DNA from: Flavobacterium limi
Lineage (GTDB): Bacteria; Bacteroidota; Bacteroidia; Flavobacteriales; Flavobacteriaceae
Assembly: GCF_010645075.1 (NCBI RefSeq)
Contig: NZ_JAADZV010000002.1
Location: 372,001 to 436,000, forward strand
DNA: 64,000 bases
Direction: 5' to 3'
In this document: positions 53,561-63,241 of the stretch, in pieces
Numbering within the stretch: the first letter of the stretch is position 1
Layout: every line of letters starts with the position of its first letter
Notes under the pieces: model-generated
Told to the model about the DNA's origin: nothing
The model's input: only the letters and a program-made list of their open reading frames with translations
Databases searched by the model: none
Translations under genes and position numbers: made by a program

Positions 53561-54961
53561 ATGATACATCAGGATTCTATTGTCGCTTTGGCAACGCCTT
53601 CCGGAGCAGGAGCTATTGCCGTAATTCGTATTTCAGGCGTTGAAGCTATTTCCATTGGAAATTCAGTTTTTAAATCTGTAAAAAATAAAGATTTAACGAA
53701 ACAAAGAACACATACGCTGCATTTAGGTCATATTGTTGACAATGAAAAAACACTTGATGAAGTTTTGGTTTCTGTTTTTAAAGGACCAAATTCTTATACC
53801 GGCGAGGATACTATCGAAATCTCCTGTCATGGTTCTGCCTATATACAACAGCAGATTATTCAGTTGTTATTAAGAAAAGGATGCCGAATGGCTGATGCGG
53901 GAGAATTTACACTGCGAGCCTTCCTGAATGGAAAACTGGATTTATCACAGGCAGAAGCTGTTGCTGATTTGATTTCGTCTGATAACGAAGCTTCTCATCA
54001 AATTGCAATGCAGCAAATGCGTGGCGGCTTTAGTAATGAAATTGCTAAACTGCGTGAAGAACTTTTAAACTTTGCATCGTTAATTGAACTGGAATTGGAT
54101 TTTGCGGAAGAAGATGTAGAATTTGCTGACCGGACACAATTTAACGAATTATTAAACCGAATTGAGTTTGTCTTAAAAAGGCTGATCGATTCATTTGCTG
54201 TTGGAAACGTCATTAAAAACGGAATTCCGGTTGCTATTGTTGGGGAGCCAAATGTAGGAAAATCAACCTTGTTAAATGCCTTACTTAACGAGGAACGTGC
54301 AATAGTATCTGACATTGCCGGTACAACCCGTGACACCATTGAAGACGAACTAGTGATTGGCGGGGTTGGTTTTAGATTTATTGATACAGCAGGAATACGT
54401 GAAACAAAAGATGTTGTAGAAAGTATTGGAATCAAAAAAACATTCGAAAAAATTGAACAGGCACAGGTTGTTATTTATTTATTTGATGGATTAAAGTTCA
54501 AAGCATCAAGCTCTGAGTTTGTTTATGAAATTGAACAGATTAAAAACAAATACCCTCTAAAACCTTTAATCATAGTTGTCAATAAAAGGGATATTTTATC
54601 TGAAGAGGAAGCTTTAAATATTACTGACAAACTCGAAAATTTAAACGCTAAGCTTTTATTGATATCTGCAAAAAACAAAATTGGTATTGATGAATTAAAG
54701 AATGAATTATTATCATTTGTAAACACGGGAGCTTTACGAAACAATGAAACTATTATCACAAATACAAGGCATTATGATTCATTATTAAAAGCTTTAGATG
54801 AAATACAAAAAGTAAAATTTGGTCTTGAAACAAATCTTTCCAGCGACTTAATTGCATTGGATATTAAGGAGGCCTTGTATCAATTTGGACTTATTACAGG
54901 TCAGGTATCTAATGACGAATTGCTGGGAAATATCTTCGCCAACTTTTGCATCGGGAAGTAA
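53561..54961 (+). CDS. mnmE: tRNA uridine-5-carboxymethylaminomethyl modification GTPase
   Basis: 466 residues from MIHQDSIVALATPSGAGAIA. With MnmG, it modifies U34 of certain tRNAs. Seen: an N-terminal folate-binding domain; a helical domain; a G domain with GEPNVGKSTLLNALL (G1), DIAGTTRDTIEDEL (G2), DTAGIRETKD (G3) and VVNKRDIL (G4); and the terminal GNIFANFCIGK with the essential C-terminal Cys. A full-length, ordinary enzyme. The start 10 codons upstream is rejected because it lies in the promoter. Confidence 0.97.
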   Translation: MIHQDSIVALATPSGAGAIAVIRISGVEAISIGNSVFKSVKNKDLTKQRTHTLHLGHIVDNEKTLDEVLVSVFKGPNSYTGEDTIEISCHGSAYIQQQIIQLLLRKGCRMADAGEFTLRAFLNGKLDLSQAEAVADLISSDNEASHQIAMQQMRGGFSNEIAKLREELLNFASLIELELDFAEEDVEFADRTQFNELLNRIEFVLKRLIDSFAVGNVIKNGIPVAIVGEPNVGKSTLLNALLNEERAIVSDIAGTTRDTIEDELVIGGVGFRFIDTAGIRETKDVVESIGIKKTFEKIEQAQVVIYLFDGLKFKASSSEFVYEIEQIKNKYPLKPLIIVVNKRDILSEEEALNITDKLENLNAKLLLISAKNKIGIDELKNELLSFVNTGALRNNETIITNTRHYDSLLKALDEIQKVKFGLETNLSSDLIALDIKEALYQFGLITGQVSNDELLGNIFANFCIGK

Positions 54962-55028
54962 ATAAAGGCATTTTGAATGGTAATCGTAATCAAAAATCCA
55001 TAAAGCTCATAAACATAGATAATTATTA

Positions 55029-55062
55029 AAAAACTCCAAAATTAAAGCTTTGGAGTTTTTTC
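55029..55062. terminator. Bidirectional terminator between mnmE and copA
   Basis: Stem AAAAACTCCAAA/TTTGGAGTTTTT (about 55029-55040 with 55049-55060) with T/A tails on both strands. Confidence 0.9.
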
Positions 55063-55083
55063 ATTGAATTCGTTATTAGTCTT

Positions 55084-57309
55084 TCAATAATTCAGGTTCA
55101 AACCAAATCCTAGCCCCATATCACTGTCATAATGTGTGGTAAATCCTAAATTCTTTCCTATTATATATTTCAGCCCCGCCATATATTCTTTATCGGTATT
55201 CCACATTAGGTCCATTCTAAGTCTTTTGGAAAGAGGAATATCCATACGCTCCAGCTGAAAACGAAAATTACCATCCGTAAAAACTTCTGCCTGTGCCACA
55301 ATAAGCATTGGCAACGTATAATTGACACCTGCGCTAAATACAGTCCTTTCGTTTTTAGTATTGGTTTGCCCAAAGAGATTCTCTTCACGCTCTCCCATAT
55401 CCATTTTACGATATCGCCAGTCAAAGCCAATAAAAGGCATCAGCCACTGCATTTTGCCAATATATCTCCCAATATGGGTTTCTGTCTCATATCCATGCAT
55501 ATCGTTATAACCTAGCCTCCATTCTGTTCCTATACTCCATCGCGTATTTTGATACATCGCCTCACCATCGTTTCCGTTGGTAGCAAAATCATTTTCTGCC
55601 ATAAAATGAAACATCCTGTCATCAGCAAAGAGTTTTCTTTGGGCCACTTTGGGGTTGGTAATTTCCGGGTTAGGTTTTTGATTTTCATAACTAAAAATCC
55701 TTCCCATACCACTCATCATATGATAAAGTATATGACAATGAAAAAACCAGTCACCTTCAGTATTGGCAGCAAATTCTATAGTATCGGTTTCCATAGGCAT
55801 AATATCTACTACGTTTTTTAGCGGTGCATAGTCACCCTGATTATTAATCAGGCGAAAATCATGGCCATGCAAATGCATAGGGTGACGCATCATAGAACCA
55901 TTGTACAATATAATACGCACATTCTCTCCTTTTTTAATCAGGATTTTATCCGTTTCAGATACTACTTTATTGTCCAGGCTCCATACATAACGGTTCATGT
56001 TTCCGGTAAGCTCAAACCGAAGTTCTTTTGCGGGCGTATCTTTGGGAAGTGTTGTCTTAATGGTCGATTTAAGCATACTGTAATTTAAGGTTACAATATC
56101 AGATAATGCATTGCTGTCGTATTGAGATGCTCCCCCGTCAGTATGCTTTTTATGAGAATGCTTTCCTTTTTTAACTCCTTCACCTGTTATCTCCGGATAC
56201 ATGACTACATTCATATCCATTTGATTCAGAGACATACTCATGCTCATATCATCCAGATCACCATTCATTTTCATCATGCCGTTCATCATCTTCATTCCTT
56301 CAAAATATTTTAATTTAGGAAGCGGCTCAGCAAGCTGTTTAATACCGGAGCCAATATATAACGAGGCCGATTTAGTCCTGTCTTCGGGTGTTGATAAAAA
56401 CTCGTACGAGGTCTGATCTGCCGGAATATTAATCACAACGTCATAGGTCTCAGAAACTGCAATAAGCAGTCGATCCACTTCTACAGGTTCTACATCATTG
56501 CCGTCATTAGCTACAACCGTAATTTTCCCGCCCGCGTAGCTGAGCCAAAAATTACTTGAAGCCCCGCCATTGGAAATCCTTAAACGGACTTTATCTCCGC
56601 CTTTAAACTGAGAAAGCTGGTTTTCATTTTTACCATTAATTAAAAAACGGTCATAATAAACATCACTTACATCCATAGCGTTCATTCGTTTCCATTCATT
56701 GACCACTTTCGTAAAAAAATGTCCATGCCTGATAGCTTCTCCATAACTTTGGGTCGTCCCTTTTTTTATGGCAAACCAATCACTGGCATTGTGCAGAAGT
56801 CTGTGAATATTATGAGGTTTCATATCAGTCCATTCACTCAAAATAATGGGAACCGTGGGCAGATCATCAATACCTTTTCTAAAAGTCGGATCATCTGCTT
56901 TTTTATTAATAATAAAAGATCCATACATCCCTATTTGTTCCTGAAGTCCGCTATGACTGTGGTACCAATGAGTTCCATGCTGAATTATGGGGAAAGTATA
57001 TTTATAAACTGAATGCGGTTGTATAGGCATTTGAGTCAGATACGGAACCCCGTCTTCCCTGTTGGGTAAAAACAGTCCATGCCAATGGAGCGAAGTTTCT
57101 TTGTCCATCTCATTGTGTACATAAATCTCAGCAATATCACCTTCAGTGAAAGTAAGGGTCGGCATCGGAATTTGTCCATTAACGGCAATAGCTCTTTTTT
57201 GTGTGCCTGTGAAATTGACAAGCGTATCCCTGACATAAAGATCGTAACGCACCACCTTTTGTGCACTTGCTGTTATAGCAAAGAGCATTAATAAATAGAT
57301 CGATTTCAT
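55084..57309 (-). CDS. CopA-type multicopper oxidase fused to CopB-like outer-membrane domain
   Basis: 741 residues. A signal peptide (MKSIYLLMLFAITASAQ) precedes three cupredoxin domains. Copper sites are HWHG (75-78) and HWYHSHSG (114-121); near the end are HPMHLHGHDFRL and FHCHILYHMMSGM, the T1/T3 ligands, with a Met axial residue. A Met/His-rich insert at about 340-395 (MKMMNGMMKMNG, GKHSHKKHTDGG) is typical of CopA/CueO. From about 590 to 741 a barrel-like tail (TRWSIGTEWRLGYNDMHGYE) ends GLGFGLNLNY, matching CopB. CopA and CopB are normally separate genes. It probably oxidises Cu(I) and exports or stores copper. 14 bp after the HMA-DUF3347 gene. Confidence 0.88.
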   Translation of the reverse strand: MKSIYLLMLFAITASAQKVVRYDLYVRDTLVNFTGTQKRAIAVNGQIPMPTLTFTEGDIAEIYVHNEMDKETSLHWHGLFLPNREDGVPYLTQMPIQPHSVYKYTFPIIQHGTHWYHSHSGLQEQIGMYGSFIINKKADDPTFRKGIDDLPTVPIILSEWTDMKPHNIHRLLHNASDWFAIKKGTTQSYGEAIRHGHFFTKVVNEWKRMNAMDVSDVYYDRFLINGKNENQLSQFKGGDKVRLRISNGGASSNFWLSYAGGKITVVANDGNDVEPVEVDRLLIAVSETYDVVINIPADQTSYEFLSTPEDRTKSASLYIGSGIKQLAEPLPKLKYFEGMKMMNGMMKMNGDLDDMSMSMSLNQMDMNVVMYPEITGEGVKKGKHSHKKHTDGGASQYDSNALSDIVTLNYSMLKSTIKTTLPKDTPAKELRFELTGNMNRYVWSLDNKVVSETDKILIKKGENVRIILYNGSMMRHPMHLHGHDFRLINNQGDYAPLKNVVDIMPMETDTIEFAANTEGDWFFHCHILYHMMSGMGRIFSYENQKPNPEITNPKVAQRKLFADDRMFHFMAENDFATNGNDGEAMYQNTRWSIGTEWRLGYNDMHGYETETHIGRYIGKMQWLMPFIGFDWRYRKMDMGEREENLFGQTNTKNERTVFSAGVNYTLPMLIVAQAEVFTDGNFRFQLERMDIPLSKRLRMDLMWNTDKEYMAGLKYIIGKNLGFTTHYDSDMGLGFGLNLNY

Positions 57310-57323
57310 TCTTTAAATTTAAA

Positions 57324-58148
57324 TTATTGAATGGTTTCTACCGTTTTACCACAGCTCAGCATCTGAGAGCCATAATAAGGGTTTTTTATGGTACTTTCTT
57401 TACTTAACCAATTAGCATCTGCCATGGGGCAATATTGATAATACACGGGGACTGTTCCTTTAGCAGTTTTCATCAATTCATAGAGTTTTTTTGATAATTC
57501 CTTAAAACTTTCCCTTTGCTTATCTATTCCCTTTGTTGTTGCTATAGCGCCCGATTGAGCAGCTAATACTGTATTTACTTTCATCCAGTTTGTGTGTTCC
57601 TGATCGGATAACGATTCCATTTTTACAGCCAAAATCGCTTCTGACAGTATCTTTGCATTAGCAGCCACCGATTCACTGTCAGATTGAATAAAAGCATCAT
57701 TTAGAGTAAAATAAGCATCATAAACTCTTTGAAGCGGACCTGTTTGAACTGCCTTGTTATGAAATGCATGAGGAGCCAAAGCTATTTCAGATTTTGGTTC
57801 TGCATTTTTTAATTCCCTAGCATATTTGCAACAGTCAGGCAGTTTGTCATAAGCCGATTGCGGTGCTAAAAAACTGCTATTATCATAACCGGCTAAAGCA
57901 ATACGTTTTAGAATCTGATCGGTACTTGTTTTTTTTGAATCATAGGTAACAGAAGCCGTTTTTGTTTTTTTATCCCAAATAACAGCAGCCACGTTTTTTT
58001 GATTGCCTGCCTTTTCTATATTTTCCTTACACATGGAACAATTTCCATATATCTGGATGTTCTCAGTAATAGCATTTTTAATCTGAGAGTGGCAAAGAGC
58101 CGATAGCAATAGAAACATTGCCATCATTATATTTTTGAATGAATACAT
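57324..58148 (-). CDS. Secreted HMA domain plus DUF3347 copper protein
   Basis: 274 residues. A signal peptide (to about 22, LLLSALCHS) precedes an HMA-like domain with GNCSMCKENIEKAGN (CxxC at Cys37/Cys40, as in CusF/ATPase metal domains). DUF3347 follows from about 125 (HNKAVQTGPLQRVYDAYFTL). The C-terminal motif is YQYCPMADANW, then IKNPYYGSQMLSCGK, where CPM and the final Cys can bind copper. It heads a two-gene unit with the multicopper oxidase. Its C-terminal half is paralogous to the 58848 protein. Periplasmic copper chaperone role inferred. Confidence 0.88.
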   Translation of the reverse strand: MYSFKNIMMAMFLLLSALCHSQIKNAITENIQIYGNCSMCKENIEKAGNQKNVAAVIWDKKTKTASVTYDSKKTSTDQILKRIALAGYDNSSFLAPQSAYDKLPDCCKYARELKNAEPKSEIALAPHAFHNKAVQTGPLQRVYDAYFTLNDAFIQSDSESVAANAKILSEAILAVKMESLSDQEHTNWMKVNTVLAAQSGAIATTKGIDKQRESFKELSKKLYELMKTAKGTVPVYYQYCPMADANWLSKESTIKNPYYGSQMLSCGKTVETIQ

Positions 58149-58289
58149 GATCGTTTTTTTTAAGAATAATATAAATCAAATTACAGTGCCTTATTCAAAA
58201 CCCTGGTGAATTGAAACAGACCTGATATAGTTAATCCTGAGCAATAATAGCCCATAAATGGACAGAGCTTTGGCTGTCACTCTATTCTT

Positions 58290-58658
58290 TTAGCCTATTT
58301 TAGGAATAAGCCAGAGCGATCCGTAGCCTGTGGATACAAGAGTTTGGAAATTAGGGAATTTTTGAATCGTGAAAGCTATTTCTATTGTAAAGTCAGAAGT
58401 ATTTACTTCAGTAAAGGACAAAAATACTGAGCATGAGGAAGAACAGCCACATTTCGTATGTGTACATTTTCCGCCGTCACAATTGTGCTTTTTGTTTTTG
58501 GAATAAGAAGATTTGCAGCAAGAATGTTCTTTGACTTTCATTGAGGACATCTCTTTATGCGAATCAGTTTTTAACGATTTATTACAGGACATAGCATTAT
58601 TGGGCATCAGTAAGAAACCCAAAATAAACAATAGTAAAAGAAAAATCTTTCTCATCAC
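58290..58658 (-). CDS. Small secreted Cys/His-rich protein
   Basis: 122 residues. The signal sequence (IFLLLLFILGFLL) is followed by a metal-rich segment with eight cysteines (HSCCKSSYSKNKKHNC, GKCTHTKCGCSSSC). The C-terminal hydrophobic end has FQTLVSTGYGSLWLI. Cys pairs, Lys and His suggest copper or zinc binding. Position between DUF3347 genes supports a role in the copper locus. No domain recognised; small and fast-evolving. Confidence 0.68.
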   Translation of the reverse strand: MMRKIFLLLLFILGFLLMPNNAMSCNKSLKTDSHKEMSSMKVKEHSCCKSSYSKNKKHNCDGGKCTHTKCGCSSSCSVFLSFTEVNTSDFTIEIAFTIQKFPNFQTLVSTGYGSLWLIPKIG

Positions 58659-58797
58659 TCCCGCAATTTTTTATAAAAGTATAAAATCTGTATTTATTTT
58701 TTTGCCTGATTAACGTTCTCTTAGTATAAATAAGAAAGGTTGCCTTTTTAATATTTCAGATCCTTATTTTAAAAAAAACACCAGTTTATCTAAAAAG

Positions 58798-58832
58798 ACA
58801 AATACGGCTCTTATTCAGAATACCGTATTTAT
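58798..58832 (-). terminator. Terminator of the SusCD-protease-DUF3347 operon
   Basis: Stem AAATACGG/CCGTATTT (58800-58807 with 58823-58830); on the minus strand GTCTTTTT follows. It lies 16 bp beyond the DUF3347 stop. Confidence 0.8.
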
Positions 58833-58847
58833 CAACTAATTCAATCT

Positions 58848-59369
58848 TTACAGACTTGCTTTTACTTCACCGCAAGTCAGCATATTTTTCGGGTAGTAAG
58901 GATTTTTGATTTCCTTACTATCGCTTGTCCAGACAGCACCGGTCATAGGGCATACCTGAAGATATAATGTGGCGTCTTCTGCTTTAAACTTTGGAGCCAG
59001 CTCCCAGAATTTAACTGAAAGTTCCTGAACAATTTTTCGCTGTTTATTGATATTTTTAGTTACTGTTACCTGAGTAACAAGATCAATAATTACCTTCCTT
59101 TTTGTAGTAGCCTCATTCATTTGTTCCAGACTGAGCTTTTTAAACTTGAAATTTTTCAGTGAAGTTTTTAATGCTTCTGCATTTTTAACAACAGCAAGAC
59201 TGTCTGAAATTATAAGGCTGTTTTTTAATGCCAGGTAATTATTTGTGATTTCTTTTTTTTGTGCTTCACGTTTTGTTACCAGCTCAGGTGTTACTTCTTC
59301 TTTTGATGTTAATTGTGCCTGTGCTAAAGTACTTAAGCATATAAATGCTATTACTACTATTTTTTTCAT
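58848..59369 (-). CDS. DUF3347 domain secreted protein
   Basis: 173 residues. A signal peptide (to about 19, CLSTLAQAQ) precedes a helical DUF3347 domain: LALKNSLIISDSLAVVKNAE, INKQRKIVQELSVKFWELA, and the C-terminal VCPMTGAVWTSDSKEIKNPY then MLTCGEVK. The CPM...Cys pattern matches the copper-binding C-terminus of its paralogue at 57324 but it lacks the HMA domain. The start overlaps the upstream metalloprotease stop by 4 bp (ATGA), so the two are translationally coupled. Confidence 0.86.
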   Translation of the reverse strand: MKKIVVIAFICLSTLAQAQLTSKEEVTPELVTKREAQKKEITNNYLALKNSLIISDSLAVVKNAEALKTSLKNFKFKKLSLEQMNEATTKRKVIIDLVTQVTVTKNINKQRKIVQELSVKFWELAPKFKAEDATLYLQVCPMTGAVWTSDSKEIKNPYYPKNMLTCGEVKASL

Positions 59370-61807
59370 ATATCGGTTTTATTTAATTTTGAAATAATTT
59401 TGTCAATTTCGATCAGAATACTTTCGAAATGATCCTTATTAAATCCTGTTGATGCATTCATCAATTTGGTAACATCAGTTCTTAATTTTAGAATATGCTG
59501 CTTGCCGTATAATCTTACATCGCTGCGCTGAGCTGTGTTCAGGGCTTTGCCCGGTTCTGCTTCTTTAGGCAATAGCAAAAGACCTAGTTTATCAACATAG
59601 CTGCGCTGCAAAGATCTTCTGTAATAATCCTGTTTTGTGTCACCTGTAAAATTTACCCATACTGTTTTCTGTACATCGTTTAAAAATTCAGGAACAGTAT
59701 AAGCACCTTCAAACTGCATGGATTTAAGACTGATATTATAAAGTATCCCAGAACTTAACAATATGTTTAATACCTGATTTTGCTGATCTGAAATCTGATC
59801 TTCTGTTTTTAATTCGATAAGCTGTCCAATATTCTGCGGATACATCCAAAGAGGTGCCACAAACAATTGTCTGCCTACATAATCGATAGCTGCTTTCACT
59901 TTTGCTTTTGGAACAGGCTGGTTTACAATACCTTTTTCGTCCACAGTTCTTTTAGTGATATAGTTATTACCAATATATTTCAGTACATGATACAAGTATC
60001 TTGAATATTGTCCTACAACCGCTTTATGCATGTCTTCTAGATTATTATAAGCATCATTTGGCTCAGAAGTCCATTCTACAAGATTTGGTACTACACGTTT
60101 TAAATTTTTAATTCCGTAATCGCTGGCAAGTACTGCATCATCACCTAAATCTTCTGACTGGCTGCGCGGATCTTCGTCTTTTCCTTCGCCTCCAAACCAT
60201 AATTTAGGATTAGCGGTCAGACTGTCTGTAGCCATTTTGCTCAGAATTTTTTCTTCTTCAAACTCATCTTTAGCGTTTGGGAGGTAACTATACCCCCATT
60301 TAACAGCCCATTTGTCGTACATTCCGATTCGTGGGTAAATACCCGCCGGACCAATATTATCTTCCGGCTGCGCTACATAATTAAAACGTGCATAATCCAT
60401 AATAGAAACGGTATGACCATTTGCTTCAACCCATTTTTTATCGCGAAGTTTTTCTACCGGAGTAGCGCTGCTCGCTCCCATGTTATGACGTAAACCAATT
60501 GTATGTCCGATTTCATGCGAAGAAACAAAACGGATTAACTGTCCCATCAGTTCATCATCCAAATGCATTTTTCTGGCTTTTGGATCTAAAGGTCCTGCCT
60601 GAATCATGTACCATCTTTGTACTAATTTCATCACATTATGATACCACCCCACATGGCTTTCCATAATTTCTCCGCTCCTCGGGTCGCTTATACGTGGTCC
60701 ATAAGCATTAGGAGTTTCTGAAGCATAATATCTTATTACAGAGTATCTCGCATCTTCCAGACTCATTGTTTTATCATCTTCCGGCCATTCTTTACCAACA
60801 ATAGCATTTTTGAAACCTGCTGCTTCAAAAGCTTTCTGCCAGTCGTTGATACCTGCAATTAAATAAGGCCTCCATTTTTTTGGGGTAGCCGGATCAATGT
60901 AATAAACGATTTGTTTTTTGGGTTCAACCAATTCACCTTTAAGGTATTTTTTTATGTCTTTGTCTTTTGGTTCCAGACGGTAACGCTGAATAATGAATTT
61001 TTTCTCTGCACGCTGCTGGTCATCATCAAACAAAACATATTTATTAGCAAAATAACCTACCCTTTCATCCGCAAAACGTTTTCGCATTGGCGTTTTAGGA
61101 AGCAATACAATTGAGGTATTCAATCTTAGTGTTACGGTTCCGCTGCTTACTGTAGAACTGGTATAAGTCCTTGTTGATTTTACCTCAATGTTAATCGGAT
61201 AGACATCTATACTTTCAATAAAAGATTTATCGTCAGCAAGAGTTGTTAATTTTTTTTCTGTTTTCTCTTTGCTTTCCAGAGAGAACATGGCATTATCCTT
61301 TTTAAAAGCATCTGTTACATCGATTACAACATATCCATTATCAGGATTAGTTGTTTTTATTGGGAAAGCAGCTACGATTGGATTTTCATTGCTTCCTGCC
61401 AATGCTTTTGCCAGCATCGAATCTGCATTACGAACATCCTGTCTGTATTGCAATGATCTTAAAAAAACAGTATTATTCGCTCCTTTTTCAAAATAAATTG
61501 TCTGCTCATTGGCTTTTTCCCCGCCAAAAGTTCCCATTCCTTCAGGAGTTGAAAGGTATCGGGTTACTACCAGCATATACCTGTTAAACAAACTGTCCGG
61601 AACCTGAAAATAGTATTTCGTATCTACCTGACTTACTGTAAAAAGGCCTTGCTTGCTTTTAGCTTTATCGGTAATTACTTTGTTATAAGCCTGCATGCCT
61701 TTCGGCTGGGTACTGGTACTGTCAGCTTTTTTTTCTGTCGGGTTTTGAGAAAAACCATGCTGCTGCGTGGCCAGCAGCATGATTAAAATTATAAATAATT
61801 TATTCAT
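59366..61807 (-). CDS. Zinc-dependent metalloprotease (DUF5117/DUF5118 type)
   Basis: 813 residues with signal peptide (MNKLFIILIMLLATQQHGFS). A DUF5118-like N-terminal segment (ITDKAKSKQGLFTVSQVDTK) and a DUF5117-like region (about 95-290) precede the zincin motif HEIGHTIGLRHNMG at 431-444 (His431, His435, His441, Glu432), of metzincin form HExxHxxGxxH. A Met-turn is likely near SIMDYARFNYVAQPEDNIG. C-terminal helices follow. Probably exported, processing a peptide or protein substrate. 5 bp after the SusD gene, so its substrate may be what SusCD imports. Confidence 0.9.
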   Translation of the reverse strand: MNKLFIILIMLLATQQHGFSQNPTEKKADSTSTQPKGMQAYNKVITDKAKSKQGLFTVSQVDTKYYFQVPDSLFNRYMLVVTRYLSTPEGMGTFGGEKANEQTIYFEKGANNTVFLRSLQYRQDVRNADSMLAKALAGSNENPIVAAFPIKTTNPDNGYVVIDVTDAFKKDNAMFSLESKEKTEKKLTTLADDKSFIESIDVYPINIEVKSTRTYTSSTVSSGTVTLRLNTSIVLLPKTPMRKRFADERVGYFANKYVLFDDDQQRAEKKFIIQRYRLEPKDKDIKKYLKGELVEPKKQIVYYIDPATPKKWRPYLIAGINDWQKAFEAAGFKNAIVGKEWPEDDKTMSLEDARYSVIRYYASETPNAYGPRISDPRSGEIMESHVGWYHNVMKLVQRWYMIQAGPLDPKARKMHLDDELMGQLIRFVSSHEIGHTIGLRHNMGASSATPVEKLRDKKWVEANGHTVSIMDYARFNYVAQPEDNIGPAGIYPRIGMYDKWAVKWGYSYLPNAKDEFEEEKILSKMATDSLTANPKLWFGGEGKDEDPRSQSEDLGDDAVLASDYGIKNLKRVVPNLVEWTSEPNDAYNNLEDMHKAVVGQYSRYLYHVLKYIGNNYITKRTVDEKGIVNQPVPKAKVKAAIDYVGRQLFVAPLWMYPQNIGQLIELKTEDQISDQQNQVLNILLSSGILYNISLKSMQFEGAYTVPEFLNDVQKTVWVNFTGDTKQDYYRRSLQRSYVDKLGLLLLPKEAEPGKALNTAQRSDVRLYGKQHILKLRTDVTKLMNASTGFNKDHFESILIEIDKIISKLNKTDI

Positions 61808-61812
61808 CAGGA

Positions 61813-63237
61813 TTAAAATGGGACTTTTTCGTCCGTGTTTAAAGTAAGTTTTGGGTTTTTCATCAAAGCCGTTAAAGGAAACGGTATAATGTACAATCTG
61901 GAATTCGGCTGCAACGTATATGTTTTTTGCGGAACAGTTTTGTTAACCAGCGGAAATACTCTGGTAATTGTTTTTGCATATTCCGTTTCAGTATTTAACC
62001 TTTTAAGATCAAAAAAACGATTAAAACCAAACATCAGTTCTTTTCTGCGTTCGTTTATAACCAATTCCATCGTTTCTTTTCTGGTTGCCGGAACAGTTAA
62101 ATTTACAGTACCGGACAAAATACGTTTTGCTCTTAATTGATTTAAAACACCAACCGCTTCGGTAAGTTTATCTTCTCTCGCATAACACTCAGCAAGCATC
62201 AAATATACTTCGGTCGTTTTCATTCCGACTGTAGGGTAAAAAAATCTGGTATACTGTGTTCCCCAATAAGCGGTATTAGAACCCTGATCTAAATTAGTTG
62301 TACTGGTTGTATTAAAAAACAAATTAAAACGTGCATCATTGGTACCAAATAATGTTCGCAGTTCAGGACTAATGATATAGCTCTGTCCAAAGTTCATTTC
62401 ATTAAAACCATTCATATACATATAACTCAATACCTCTATATTACTGGAAGCAGGTACAGTCACAACAGTTGGGCCTCCCTGTGCACTGTAAGCAACCATG
62501 TCAAATATTTTATTATTATAGCTTAGTGATTTTTCTGCAGCTTCTTTTGCTTTGACAATTTCCCGTTTAAACAAATGTACTTTAGCTTTAAAAGCATAAG
62601 CAAATGCCAGTGAAGGATGGTAAACATCTAGTGGTGTCTCCTGTAGATGCGGTAGCGCATCCTCAATGTCTTTTTGAATAAAATCGTACACCTCTGCCAC
62701 TGTTGATTTTGACGGCTGTGCCTCTAAATCGAATTTATCCATAATGCAAATCCCTCCATCGGTAGCAGCTGTTTGCGGATCATAACCCTTTGCGTAATGA
62801 TTGACTAACAAAAAGTGGTCGTAAGCCCTGTAAATTTTGGCTTCTGCTTTTGCCAATTGTTTGATACTTGCTTCTCCCTTACTATCATCAACTAGCGAAA
62901 TAATGGTATTCCATCTGTTGATATATGTATAAGCCTGATTATAAAAACTGGAGCCCGTCATCAAAGAAACCCTGTCCACAGTTTCATCAAAAGTAAAATT
63001 AATAGTATTGATATTAGGAGTTATCCCTATTACATTTGATTCTTTCATCCATTGGTCGTCTGATAAATATTGAAAGTTATTGATAGGATAGCCTCTTCCC
63101 GGCAGGGATACCATTTCGTGAAATTGTCCTGCAGTCTCTACTACTAAAGCACCTTTAGGAGTCAAATCTGTATATTCTTCGCAGGATGCCACAAAAAGCA
63201 TGATCAGCGACAGTATTGTGATATATAAATGTTTCAT
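61813..63237 (-). CDS. RagB/SusD family outer-membrane lipoprotein
   Basis: 474 residues. The lipobox is LFVASCEEYTDLTPKG (Cys19). TPR-like helices include AEAKIYRAYDHFLLVNHYAKGY, SLAFAYAFKAKVHLFKREIVKAKEAAEK, here AYAFKAKVHLFKRE, and AVGVLNQLRAKR. The closing SusD signature is RKELMFGFNRFFDLKRLNTE, then YIIPFPLTALMKNPKLTLN. It caps the SusC/RagA transporter. 4 bp after the SusC gene. Substrate unknown; the adjoining protease suggests peptides rather than glycans. Confidence 0.93.
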   Translation of the reverse strand: MKHLYITILSLIMLFVASCEEYTDLTPKGALVVETAGQFHEMVSLPGRGYPINNFQYLSDDQWMKESNVIGITPNINTINFTFDETVDRVSLMTGSSFYNQAYTYINRWNTIISLVDDSKGEASIKQLAKAEAKIYRAYDHFLLVNHYAKGYDPQTAATDGGICIMDKFDLEAQPSKSTVAEVYDFIQKDIEDALPHLQETPLDVYHPSLAFAYAFKAKVHLFKREIVKAKEAAEKSLSYNNKIFDMVAYSAQGGPTVVTVPASSNIEVLSYMYMNGFNEMNFGQSYIISPELRTLFGTNDARFNLFFNTTSTTNLDQGSNTAYWGTQYTRFFYPTVGMKTTEVYLMLAECYAREDKLTEAVGVLNQLRAKRILSGTVNLTVPATRKETMELVINERRKELMFGFNRFFDLKRLNTETEYAKTITRVFPLVNKTVPQKTYTLQPNSRLYIIPFPLTALMKNPKLTLNTDEKVPF

Positions 63238-63241
63238 TTTT

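Noticed and set aside
53998..54435. 145-codon minus-strand frame
   Set aside because: Antisense to the mnmE G domain, with low-complexity Ser/Ile composition and no family signature.
55322..57291. Multiple plus- and minus-strand frames inside the multicopper oxidase gene
   Set aside because: Shadows of a well-supported 741-residue protein; no independent signals or spacing.
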